Source: an uncultured Sulfurovum sp. (GTDB lineage Bacteria > Campylobacterota > Campylobacteria > Campylobacterales > Sulfurovaceae). From it: a stretch of DNA of 64,000 bases. Below, piece by piece: positions 28,937 to 37,021 of the stretch. The number at the start of each line of letters is the position of its first letter. Position 1 is the first letter of the stretch. The notes beneath the pieces were generated by a model. It was not told where the DNA came from, ran no database searches, and saw only the letters and a program-made list of their open reading frames with translations. Position numbers and translations under genes: made by a program. The DNA is taken from assembly GCA_902727895.1 (NCBI GenBank), contig CACVAP010000093.1, forward strand, positions 106,353-170,352, written 5' to 3'.

Positions 28937-29096
28937 TTATTGACCTATATATTTTATTTTAATAATTTTTATTATAGCATACATTGCTACAGAGGAAAAA
29001 TAAAATCCTAAAGATTACTAAATATTTTATTATAAACATTACATATTGAGACATTATTTTATATTTTCAAATAAATACTAGTCAAAATGACTTTTT

Positions 29097-29138
29097 CTAT
29101 AGCTTACATTAGATTTGGTAAGCCTTACTAAGCTATAG
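29097..29138. repeat. long inverted repeat in the mgtE / methyltransferase gap
   Basis: CTATAGCTTA and TAAGCTATAG are perfect 10-bp arms separated by 22 bases, and the loop holds a smaller GTAAG/CTTAC palindrome. No T run follows on either strand, so it is not a standard terminator. The 28937-29310 gap otherwise holds only this structure and decayed coding fragments. Confidence 0.5.
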
Positions 29139-29141
29139 TTG

Positions 29142-29310
29142 TTAGTGACGGCATACATCTTTTCTATTTTCTCCTTTAACATTCTCTAAACAAGATTCGT
29201 AAATCCATGAGCTATTTTCTCTCTGTTCTTCTTTGTTATAGTTTGCAGTAAAATAGGTATAATTACATAAAATTTAAACTCAGCAGTTCTTGTATCCTCT
29301 GGAAAAATAT
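29142..29310 (-). pseudogene. decayed small gene fragments downstream of mgtE
   Basis: On the minus strand two protein-like stretches occur in different frames. One, just after the mgtE stop, reads VDIFPEDTRTAEFKFY. The other, further on, includes YFTANYNKEEQRENSSWIYE and ends ENRKDVCRH before a TAA at 29142. A single shift near 29265 would join them. No start codon is visible. This looks like the broken end of a former gene; the family is not recognised. Confidence 0.3.
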
Positions 29311-30666
29311 CTACAAAACAAGCATTTCAGCAAACCATAGAAAACTAAAGAAGCCCATAATATCTACCAAAGTAATCACCACTACCGAACTGGAAATGGC
29401 TGGGTCTAGCCCTACTTTTTTAACAAGCATGGGAACCGTAGCCCCTAAAACTCCAGCAAAAACAAAACTCACAAACATGGACAAACCTATGGCATACGCT
29501 ATGAGTTCTTGCCCAAACCAAAAGTACGCCACAGCCATACTTAAAATAGCAAAGAGTAAACCATTAAGCGTTGCCATGGTCATCTCTTTTATTAAAATAG
29601 GACGGATGTCTTTAAGGTTAATCTCTCCTAAACCCATCTGCCGTACAACAACTGTCATGGTCTGTATAGAAGCTGTTCCTGCCATGTTAGCCACAATGGG
29701 CATGAGTACAGCCAAAGCAACAATGGTTTCTAAGGTATGTTCAAACAAGCCAATAACCAACGACGCTAAAATGGCATTAACAAGATTGATACTCAACCAT
29801 ATAGATCGGGTCTGAGTCGTTTTCGTAAAACTCTCTTCAATCTCTTCATCGGCATGAAGTTTGTTTAAATTATAAATCTGTTGAGTTGCTTTTTTTTGTA
29901 GACTATCCAGTAAATCATCATGGGTTATTTGACCAATTAAATGCCCTTTTCTGTCAACAACAGCCAAAATGTTTAGGTCGTATTTTTCTATCATTTGTAA
30001 AGTATAGTCCAGCTCTTCATGTGCTGAGACAACATGAGGGTGAGGGAACTTATCCATAAAGTCTGAAACTTTTTGTGATTCATCCTCTAAAATCAAATCA
30101 TCTAAACAAATGGTTTTCAATAACTTGTCATGTTCATCCGTAACATACAGACTTAAAACCCTACCAATCCCTTCTTCTTTTAAAATAGCTAGTTTTTTAA
30201 GTGCATCAACAATACGTTCATCTTTACAAACTTTAAAAAGCTCTGTCTGCATCAATGAACCAGCTTCCTCTTCGGTATAGTCACTTAGCTGTTCTATCTC
30301 TTCCTGTCGTTTGTCACTTAAAAAACTAAAAACATCTTCTTCTTTTTCAGGCGTACTTTGAGTAAGAAGCAGAAACACATTACTGGCATCATCACTTTTA
30401 AGTACTTCAATGAGTTCTGCTAAAGTTCGAGCATCATAGTTTTTAAGTACATCTTTTTTAAAAGTACTTGGAAGTTCTAAAAAAGTCTTTGCTTTCTTCT
30501 CAATGGGAAGAAGATTAAAATGTTCAAAAAACTTATCTTCATCAGACTTTTTAACCTCTTCTAAATAGTCTGCCATATCAGCATGATGTACTTTAGGTTC
30601 TATCTTCTCATGGTGAATTCCCTCTTTTAATTGTTCGAGGTATTTATGAATACTATTTTTAAGCAT
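29311..30666 (-). CDS. mgtE: magnesium transporter MgtE
   Basis: 451 residues in the standard MgtE order: N-terminal superhelical domain (about 20-130), a CBS pair (about 135-255, with ILAVVDRKGHLIGQITHDDLLD), then five membrane helices from about 285. The pore signature is PIVANMAGTASIQTMTVVVRQ. It is a magnesium channel in the cytoplasmic membrane, gated by cytosolic magnesium at the N and CBS domains. It runs alone, with its promoter region shared divergently with an unknown membrane protein. Confidence 0.95.
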   Translation of the reverse strand: MLKNSIHKYLEQLKEGIHHEKIEPKVHHADMADYLEEVKKSDEDKFFEHFNLLPIEKKAKTFLELPSTFKKDVLKNYDARTLAELIEVLKSDDASNVFLLLTQSTPEKEEDVFSFLSDKRQEEIEQLSDYTEEEAGSLMQTELFKVCKDERIVDALKKLAILKEEGIGRVLSLYVTDEHDKLLKTICLDDLILEDESQKVSDFMDKFPHPHVVSAHEELDYTLQMIEKYDLNILAVVDRKGHLIGQITHDDLLDSLQKKATQQIYNLNKLHADEEIEESFTKTTQTRSIWLSINLVNAILASLVIGLFEHTLETIVALAVLMPIVANMAGTASIQTMTVVVRQMGLGEINLKDIRPILIKEMTMATLNGLLFAILSMAVAYFWFGQELIAYAIGLSMFVSFVFAGVLGATVPMLVKKVGLDPAISSSVVVITLVDIMGFFSFLWFAEMLVL

Positions 30667-30751
30667 ATGCTTCCTTCTTCTGACTTAATCTCTTTTACTA
30701 AAGAAGTATACTCTCAAAATTAAAAAGTAGAATAAATTATTAATACAGAAT

Positions 30752-30791
30752 TCATTTTGAAATAAATAATATAAATTATATTTCAAAATGA
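30752..30791. repeat. 13-bp inverted repeat between divergent genes
   Basis: TCATTTTGAAATA (30752-30764) and TATTTCAAAATGA (30779-30791) are perfect arms around a 14-base AT-only spacer. Placed between mgtE and the plus-strand membrane-protein gene, it has the form of a dimeric regulator operator. The regulator is unknown. Confidence 0.4.
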
Positions 30792-30871
30792 CATATTTTA
30801 CTGATTATTTAACATCTTATTGCTATAATTTAATAATTAATAAGTCAATTTATAATTAAAAAGGATAAAAA

Positions 30872-32128
30872 ATGCACTTAGAATCAAATTATAAAGCCCG
30901 ACAATCACTCAACTACCAATATGCACAGATAAAAGGAGCCTCAGCCATTAATGATGTTGCCGTAGGATTTGGTAAGGGTTGGATTATTTTTGCCATTCTA
31001 TCCACCTTCGCCAGTGCATTTTCTTTTTACCAAGACTTCTACAAATCCATAGGTATGATTGGGACTATTATTATGGTTATTGTTTTAGCCTTTGCCTTAG
31101 AAGCCTTTAAACATCTTTCTATTAAAGGGATGTTTTCAAGTATGAACTACATCAGTAAAGGACTTATCTCTGTTATTGCCATAGGTCTGATTGCTATTAG
31201 TTTTTATACGCACTTTAAAAGTATTCAAACCTTTCAGAAAAACCTTGTGGGAGATGACTTAAAAAAAGAGATCTCCTATCAACGTGATTTACAAAATATA
31301 CAAAACCAACAAATCAGTACCATCTTAGCCTCCAACAGAGAACTCTCAAAAGCATTAAACAATGGTTCAAGCAATGACGACCAACCCTCAGTACGAAGTG
31401 TGGAAAGCAACAACCAGCTCATTGGCACGCTTCAAAAACTTTCGGCGCAGAATAACATGAGTAATACCAATCTTATTTTAGAACAGTCAAGGGCTACAGC
31501 TAAGACCACCTCTTCTGCAATTTTGGTGATTTTTATTATGATTGAGATTATGGCGTTGTTCAGTATTTTGAGTAAGATTATTGTGGTTGACAATGTCTCA
31601 GGAAATGTCAAAGACTTTGTAAACGTTATGGACAGACTTGACGAACTGGAAAACAACACCTATCAGTCACTTAGTTCACAAAAAGTACAGCAAACACAAG
31701 AACGAATTAAAATGGTACAAAAACATCAAAAAGTACTGCATAGAGCAGAACTTGAAAAAATTTCTTATGAGAACCTAGATAAGGAAGAAGAAGTTGAAGT
31801 AAAAAAGCCTAGAAAACGAAAAAAAGCTAATGCAGAGACTAAAACAGAGGAGCAAAACAGAGAAAAAAAAGTTGAACAAGACACAGCCAACTATCTCTTT
31901 ATGAATCAATTTGACCAAACAGAACAAAAGCTTTTAAAATTACTCTGGAGAGATGGGACAGTAAAACCAAATGAACCACTAACCTCTCGCAAAAATGTTT
32001 TAAAACAAGCAGGTGTACTAAAGGGGAAAAGTGGCGTACTCTCTAACCTTTATGCAAAGTTATTAGAAAGTACTTATGTAGAATTTGACAAGCGTTATAA
32101 AGCAAAGGTCACCTTAGTTGATGGCTAG
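30872..32128 (+). CDS. membrane protein with coiled-coil and basic linker, unknown function
   Basis: 418 residues. Three membrane helices lie in about 33-125 and one at about 215-240. Between them is a polar segment of about 90 residues with SNRELSKALNNGSSNDDQPS. After the last helix comes a coiled coil (about 245-305), a highly basic KKPRKRKKANAETKTEEQ linker, and a globular end that resembles a small DNA- or protein-binding domain (LLKLLWRDGTVKPNEPLTSR). No family is recognised. The layout, an anchor plus a cytosolic C-terminal domain, would fit a phage-derived or plasmid-derived membrane protein, but this is speculation. Confidence 0.65.
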   Translation: MHLESNYKARQSLNYQYAQIKGASAINDVAVGFGKGWIIFAILSTFASAFSFYQDFYKSIGMIGTIIMVIVLAFALEAFKHLSIKGMFSSMNYISKGLISVIAIGLIAISFYTHFKSIQTFQKNLVGDDLKKEISYQRDLQNIQNQQISTILASNRELSKALNNGSSNDDQPSVRSVESNNQLIGTLQKLSAQNNMSNTNLILEQSRATAKTTSSAILVIFIMIEIMALFSILSKIIVVDNVSGNVKDFVNVMDRLDELENNTYQSLSSQKVQQTQERIKMVQKHQKVLHRAELEKISYENLDKEEEVEVKKPRKRKKANAETKTEEQNREKKVEQDTANYLFMNQFDQTEQKLLKLLWRDGTVKPNEPLTSRKNVLKQAGVLKGKSGVLSNLYAKLLESTYVEFDKRYKAKVTLVDG

Positions 32129-32152
32129 AAAACTAAGATGCTTTTGCCTTTT

Positions 32153-33640
32153 TTAATACTTAAAAGGTGTCTCCACTACAGCTTGATACCAGCCAATAAG
32201 TCCCATACCATCACGAAAGGACATTTTTGTCGAACCTGCTTTAGCAACACCCTTTTGGGTAATAATGATACTTTTAGAAATTTCAATGGCTTTGAGTGGG
32301 TCAGCAACCACCATAGAGAAACACGTAATCCCTGCTTTGGTCAAGTCAATTTCATCTTTACCTTTTAAAATTCTATTGGCAATGCTCTCTCCTGTTAAAA
32401 AACCTACCGAAGAAGATGCTTGTGCTGAAGGAGAAAATTTATGATAACCCATAATATCCCCAGCAATGTAAACAAATGAATCTGATACGGAGTAAGTTTT
32501 AGATGGCGCACAGAGCATTCCTCCCCATTTGTCTTGTTTTACCTTAAATAAGTCAGCTGTTTTATTTCCTCTATGATAGGGAATAAGGTTACAAATTGCA
32601 TAAGAAATACTTTCTTTTTTAGCCTCTTCAAATACGTTCTCTGAATATAAAAATGCTAGCTCTTTTTTATCAAAGTCAACATCTTTAATGTCACATACTG
32701 GCAAGGTCTCCTCTAATTCTGAAAAGTTCTCTTTTTTCATAAAGTTACTCATGTCAAAACCAGCTTTTTTAATGCGACTTTCCATCTCAGCACCACTCAT
32801 CCCATTAAATACAAGTGTATCTTTATGATGTTTAATAAAAATTTCTATGAACTTAGCCCCTTTAGCTTGGGGTTTTGGAGAGTTGTCAAGAATATAAACC
32901 TTCCCCGGAAGTTTGTACTTTTTAATAAACTCTGAAACCATACAAGCACGTTCATAAGGCGCTGGTTTACAACGCACCTTTCCACCTTTAGGAGGAATAA
33001 TTACAAAATAACCCTCTCCTCCACTCTTTTTCCAATCTTGTAACTGATTTAAAAGTATCTGTTTTTCTTTTCCTGAATCTGAAAACATCGCTGCTGGTGT
33101 TTCTTTGGTCGCACGTCGTATCTTCTCTTGCGACCATATTGGAAAAAGTTTCTTGTAGTTGTAGTCAATCCCTGGAGCTACTACCACATAATCATATTCT
33201 ATGGTTCCTAACGTAGTTGTAATAATTTTTTTCTTAATATCAGCATCAATTACTTCGGTAATAATCACGTCTATGTTATGGTTTTTTTCAGCCAAGGTGT
33301 AGTCATATTGAAAAGGAATTTTAGCTTCTTCTACCTCTTTAATTTCTCCAAAAAGTGTGTTAGACATAGGGCAAGCAAAATACTGTGCATTACGTTCAAG
33401 AACAATCACTTCTATTTTATTGTCAGGGTCATTTTGTTTAATGGTTTCAGCCACAGAAAGTCCAGCTATACCACCACCCACAACCACAACGCGTTGTTGC
33501 TTTTTTGTTTTGGGTAACAGTTCTTTCTTTTGTGCCAAAAGTCTAGTTTCATTACGCTCATTATTAGCTTCAACTACCATCGTTGAAGCAGTCGTAAGGG
33601 TTAAAAATTTAAAAAATCCTCTACGTGTAATCATTGACAT
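32153..33640 (-). CDS. FccB/SoxF-like flavoprotein (sulfide dehydrogenase flavin subunit)
   Basis: 495 residues. It begins with a twin-arginine signal, ITRRGFFKFL. The FAD motif VVVVGGGIAGLSVAE follows, with NAQYFACPMSNTLFG and the FccB-specific KVRCKPAPYERACMV, which includes a redox-active-type cysteine. The late SVSDSFVYIAGDIMGYHKFSPSAQAS motif contacts the flavin. Flavocytochrome c sulfide dehydrogenase oxidises sulfide in the periplasm and passes electrons to a cytochrome c subunit (FccA). No such subunit gene is next to it. It is consistent with the soxC gene at the end of the window. Confidence 0.85.
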   Translation of the reverse strand: MSMITRRGFFKFLTLTTASTMVVEANNERNETRLLAQKKELLPKTKKQQRVVVVGGGIAGLSVAETIKQNDPDNKIEVIVLERNAQYFACPMSNTLFGEIKEVEEAKIPFQYDYTLAEKNHNIDVIITEVIDADIKKKIITTTLGTIEYDYVVVAPGIDYNYKKLFPIWSQEKIRRATKETPAAMFSDSGKEKQILLNQLQDWKKSGGEGYFVIIPPKGGKVRCKPAPYERACMVSEFIKKYKLPGKVYILDNSPKPQAKGAKFIEIFIKHHKDTLVFNGMSGAEMESRIKKAGFDMSNFMKKENFSELEETLPVCDIKDVDFDKKELAFLYSENVFEEAKKESISYAICNLIPYHRGNKTADLFKVKQDKWGGMLCAPSKTYSVSDSFVYIAGDIMGYHKFSPSAQASSSVGFLTGESIANRILKGKDEIDLTKAGITCFSMVVADPLKAIEISKSIIITQKGVAKAGSTKMSFRDGMGLIGWYQAVVETPFKY

Positions 33641-33722
33641 TCATGTTCCTTAATTAATTTAAAATTATAATAAATATAATATTAAGTTATATATTAGTGC
33701 TTGCTTACTTTTAGATACATTC

Positions 33723-34943
33723 TTAGCGACTGCCCTCTTTTAAGCGAAGGCTCAAGCCAAGTCCAAGTACTAAAAGCCCAATACTTAACAGATAAATCAC
33801 CGTATAAGAGCCTATAAATTTTAAAATTAACCCACCCAAAATAGGGAAAAAAAGTCCAAAAGAAGTAAGGGTAACTTGTAACGCAGTATAAATAGGACGT
33901 TTCTCTTCAGGTGCTATCTCAATCACCATGTTCATACCTGCAATATTAAAGCCATCGAGTGCTACCCCAAAAAGTAAGAAAATTATCCCATACATATAGA
34001 TATTGTTAGCAAATAAAGCAAGTATAAATGCCACAATCATAAAGACAAAACTGAGCGATAACATTTTTTCATAATTTGAGATTTTTCGCCATAAGAAAGT
34101 GCTTCCTAAAATACTTCCGATCATCTGTAGCGTAATAAATCCACCCAACATCCAACCTGTTAAAGTAAACATATTATTGGCATTTAAAATTACAAAAGGC
34201 ATGGACAAAAAATAACTGAAGCCTAAAAAAATAACCACAATTTGCTCTTGTAAGCGTTTGTCAGATTTTAAAAGTACTCTAGCATGTTTTAAAAAAAGTT
34301 TAAAACTTTTTTCTTTAACCAGAACTTTCTCTTTTATAGGTTCTTCAATGGTCGAAAAACTTGCAAAGCCAATTGCCATAAAAAAGCTACTCACTAAAAA
34401 CAGATAAGCATAACTCATGGGTGCTTCAAAATGTTGTAATACATATCCAGCTACACCACCACTGATAATAGAAGCAATCGCCCCAGCCACACTTCGGTTT
34501 GCCATGGTCTTACCACGATAGGTTTTAGAAAAAAGTTTGGCTTGAAGTTCCTTAAAATAAATTGCCCCAAAACCTGCTGTAAATGAAAAGAAGAAAAGCC
34601 CAAGACCAATAAAAAAGAGGGTTAATGTTTTATGGGTCTCTCCTAAAAAGAAAATCACCACCCCAATCATAAACCAACTCATGAAACGAAAGAAAAAAAC
34701 CTTGCGTAAATAGGGTAAAACTTTCTTGTATGCTTGTGCATGAAAAGCTGCATAAAGTTGAACCACAATCGCTCCACCACGCAGTAATGAAGCAAACACA
34801 CCAACAATTATCATACTATCTGAAAAATGATGCACCATTAAAGGTAAAATGGTCGAAGGCTCAGCAATGGTGATTCCCAAAGCTAAAAAGAAAGCATGGC
34901 TTACGTTTCTATAATTATTTTTAGGGTCATCAATTTTAAACAT
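33723..34943 (-). CDS. MFS transporter
   Basis: 406 residues with about 12 membrane segments, Major Facilitator Superfamily. Family features include the FFSFTAGFGAIYFKELQAKLF loop and the NRSVAGAIASIISGGVAGYV helix, and a symmetric second half. The N-terminus places a short cytosolic segment (MFKIDDPKNNYRN) before helix 1. The substrate is unknown. Its ATG shares one base with the stop of the 51-residue Cys protein upstream (TAATG), so the two are translated together. Confidence 0.85.
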   Translation of the reverse strand: MFKIDDPKNNYRNVSHAFFLALGITIAEPSTILPLMVHHFSDSMIIVGVFASLLRGGAIVVQLYAAFHAQAYKKVLPYLRKVFFFRFMSWFMIGVVIFFLGETHKTLTLFFIGLGLFFFSFTAGFGAIYFKELQAKLFSKTYRGKTMANRSVAGAIASIISGGVAGYVLQHFEAPMSYAYLFLVSSFFMAIGFASFSTIEEPIKEKVLVKEKSFKLFLKHARVLLKSDKRLQEQIVVIFLGFSYFLSMPFVILNANNMFTLTGWMLGGFITLQMIGSILGSTFLWRKISNYEKMLSLSFVFMIVAFILALFANNIYMYGIIFLLFGVALDGFNIAGMNMVIEIAPEEKRPIYTALQVTLTSFGLFFPILGGLILKFIGSYTVIYLLSIGLLVLGLGLSLRLKEGSR

Positions 34944-35098
34944 TATTCACTAATCTGAATAAACTTACCACAACCTTTATGAGGCTTACCATTAAATGTT
35001 TTATAAGGTTTTGCACCAGAGTCATAAAGTCTCTTTCTTTCACACTCATCTTTTTTCAGACATACATTATTGTCACATGCTAATATTATCTCAGACAT
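34943..35098 (-). CDS. 51-residue four-cysteine protein
   Basis: A short gene that size cut-offs would omit. The translation opens MSEIILACDNNVC and ends KGCGKFIQISE. The four cysteines (8, 13, 19, 43) and His40 suggest a small metal-binding or redox unit. It has a proper AAAGGA ribosome-binding site eight bases before ATG, and its TAA overlaps the ATG of the MFS gene. Both the good start site and the coupling argue that it is real. It lies upstream of recA in divergent orientation. Confidence 0.75.
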   Translation of the reverse strand: MSEIILACDNNVCLKKDECERKRLYDSGAKPYKTFNGKPHKGCGKFIQISE

Positions 35099-35270
35099 TA
35101 TTTTTCCTTTAAATATAAATTTTTTACCCTATTATTATATCTATAAACTATAAATATTATAATAAAAAATTATAATTTTTTTAAAATATGACAATTTGAC
35201 ATATTTCTAGGGCAATCAACAGAAACCTACTAAAATAGTGATAATATTTTACAACTTAAGGATTATAAGG

Positions 35271-36341
35271 ATGTCAGTTACTATGGATGCAAACAAACAA
35301 AAAGCTTTAGATATGGCGATGAAACAGATTGACAAAAATTTTGGTAAAGGTACAATTGTACGTTTAGGTGATAAAGTAATTGAACCTATTGCAGCCATTA
35401 GTACAGGGTCACTTGGCTTAGATATGGCACTAGGGATTGGTGGTGTTCCAGAAGGAAGAATCATTGAAATTTATGGACCAGAAAGCTCAGGAAAAACAAC
35501 CTTGGCCTTACAAGTAACAGCTTCAGCCCAAGCAGATGGTAAAGTATGTGCATTTATTGATGCTGAACATGCATTGGACGTACTTTATGCTAAAAACCTT
35601 GGGGTAGATGTAGAAAACCTATTGGTTTCTCAACCAGACTTTGGAGAACAAGCCCTTGATGTACTTGAAACTTTAGCACGTTCTGGTGCTGTCGACTTAA
35701 TCGTTATTGACTCCGTAGCTGCCTTAACACCAAAAGCAGAGATTGAAGGTGAAATGGGAGACATGCAAGTAGGTCTTCAAGCACGTCTAATGTCTAAGGC
35801 ACTTAGAAAAATCACAGCTGTTTTACACAAGACAAATACAACCGTTATTTTTATTAACCAACTTCGTATGAAAATTGGAATGATGGGTTATGGTTCACCA
35901 GAAACTACTACAGGTGGTAATGCACTTAAATTCTATGCTTCTGTAAGAATTGATGTTAGAAGAATTGCAACACTCAAACAAGGTGAATCACAAATTGGTA
36001 ACCGTGTAAAAGCAAAAGTCATCAAAAACAAAGTTGCACCACCATTTAGACAAGCAGAGTTTGACATTATGTTTGGAGAAGGTATTTCTAAAGAAGGTGA
36101 GCTTGTTGATTATGGTGTGAAGCTTGATATTATTGACAAATCTGGTGCTTGGTTCTCATATGGTGAAGGAAAACTTGGACAAGGTAAAGAAAAAGTTAAA
36201 GCTAAATTCAAAGAAGACCATGCTCTTCGTGACGAGATTGAAGGGAAGATTAAAGAAGCCCTTGGGATTACCAGTATGTTGACCATGGATACCAAAGAGA
36301 TTAAAGATACTGAAGAGAATGAAAATAGTGATGAGGAATAA
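35271..36341 (+). CDS. recA: recombinase A
   Basis: 356 residues. [20 protein letters not shown] is the normal Campylobacterota start; a GTG at 35238 is in frame but gives a non-native extension, and AAGGA lies eight bases before ATG 35271. The Walker A motif is [11 protein letters not shown], followed by [20 protein letters not shown] (loop 1) and [17 protein letters not shown]. It forms filaments on single-stranded DNA for strand exchange and LexA-type autocleavage. It is followed by a terminator, then the pel operon instead of eno. Confidence 0.97.
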   Translation: MSVTMDANKQKALDMAMKQIDKNFGKGTIVRLGDKVIEPIAAISTGSLGLDMALGIGGVPEGRIIEIYGPESSGKTTLALQVTASAQADGKVCAFIDAEHALDVLYAKNLGVDVENLLVSQPDFGEQALDVLETLARSGAVDLIVIDSVAALTPKAEIEGEMGDMQVGLQARLMSKALRKITAVLHKTNTTVIFINQLRMKIGMMGYGSPETTTGGNALKFYASVRIDVRRIATLKQGESQIGNRVKAKVIKNKVAPPFRQAEFDIMFGEGISKEGELVDYGVKLDIIDKSGAWFSYGEGKLGQGKEKVKAKFKEDHALRDEIEGKIKEALGITSMLTMDTKEIKDTEENENSDEE

Positions 36342-36404
36342 CACTCTTCACAGAAAAAAATAATAATAATTTACTTAAATATAAATATTGATTAAATATT
36401 TTAC

Positions 36405-36429
36405 AAAAGTACCTTTTAAAGGTGCTTTT
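36405..36429 (+). terminator. recA terminator
   Basis: AAAAGTACCTTT and AAAGGTGCTTTT form a near-perfect stem with one G-T pair and end in TTTT. It stands 64 bases after the recA stop and separates recA from the pel genes. Confidence 0.6.
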
Positions 36430-36504
36430 CTTACAAAACTCCTTAAAACTTAAGTGTAAAAACTTAAAATGAAATAATCAAACTTGTTTTTTAGGGAGTC
36501 TTCA

Positions 36505-37017
36505 ATGATGTTAAAAAAAATCACTTTACTTATCTCACTGCTACTATTTACAGCTTGTTCTTCTATAATGCATAAAAAATCAACTTCACTTTCTAGTAAC
36601 AAAACTTATGCCATCGCTTCTTTTTCGAACTACACTGAGACACCTATGGCTGGATTACGTGCTGCGAGTATTGTTGAGTCTGTCCTTGCAGAGCAAAATA
36701 TTGCCATTCATTCCCTCATTGATGGTTCAGACGATCTTAGCTCTAAAAAAACCAAACTAGAACTTTTTAGCATACAAAAGGCACATGCGAAAACCATGAA
36801 AGCAAATTACCTCATAACAGGTAATGTGCAAGAGTGGCAATATAAAACAGGGATTGATGGTGAACCCGTAGTTTCCTATACTATTAAAGTCATTGACCTT
36901 GAAAACAATGCCATAGTATTTAATGGTGTAGGTGCAAAAAGTGCTTGGGGACATAAGTCCATAGGTGTTGTGGCTCAAGAGATTGCCAAAGAGTTAATTC
37001 CTCAGTTTATAAACTAA
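36505..37017 (+). CDS. pelC: Pel outer-membrane lipoprotein PelC
   Basis: 170 residues. A lipoprotein signal MLKKITLLISLLLFTACSS places the lipid on the cysteine after LFTA. The mature part, with SNKTYAIASFSNYTETPMAG and ITGNVQEWQYKTGIDGEPV, matches PelC, which forms a periplasmic ring beneath the PelB channel. An AGGGAG motif six bases before 36505 selects the first of two adjacent ATGs. It is the first gene of the operon in this genome, whereas pelA is first in Pseudomonas. Confidence 0.85.
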   Translation: MMLKKITLLISLLLFTACSSIMHKKSTSLSSNKTYAIASFSNYTETPMAGLRAASIVESVLAEQNIAIHSLIDGSDDLSSKKTKLELFSIQKAHAKTMKANYLITGNVQEWQYKTGIDGEPVVSYTIKVIDLENNAIVFNGVGAKSAWGHKSIGVVAQEIAKELIPQFIN

Positions 37018-37021
37018 CGCC

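Noticed and set aside
29396-29815. Plus-strand open frame of 139 codons inside mgtE
   Set aside because: It is antisense to conserved MgtE helices and has no family resemblance or ribosome-binding site.
33357-33653. Plus-strand open frame opposite the flavoprotein gene
   Set aside because: It mirrors the FAD-binding region of the flavoprotein and reads as low-complexity shadow.
35185-35236. TTGACA at 35196 paired with TAAAAT at 35231 as recA promoter
   Set aside because: The spacer is 29 bases, too long for a sigma-70 promoter.
35238-35270. GTG extension of recA
   Set aside because: It would add residues not seen in RecA; the ATG at 35271 has an AAGGA site and the family N-terminus.
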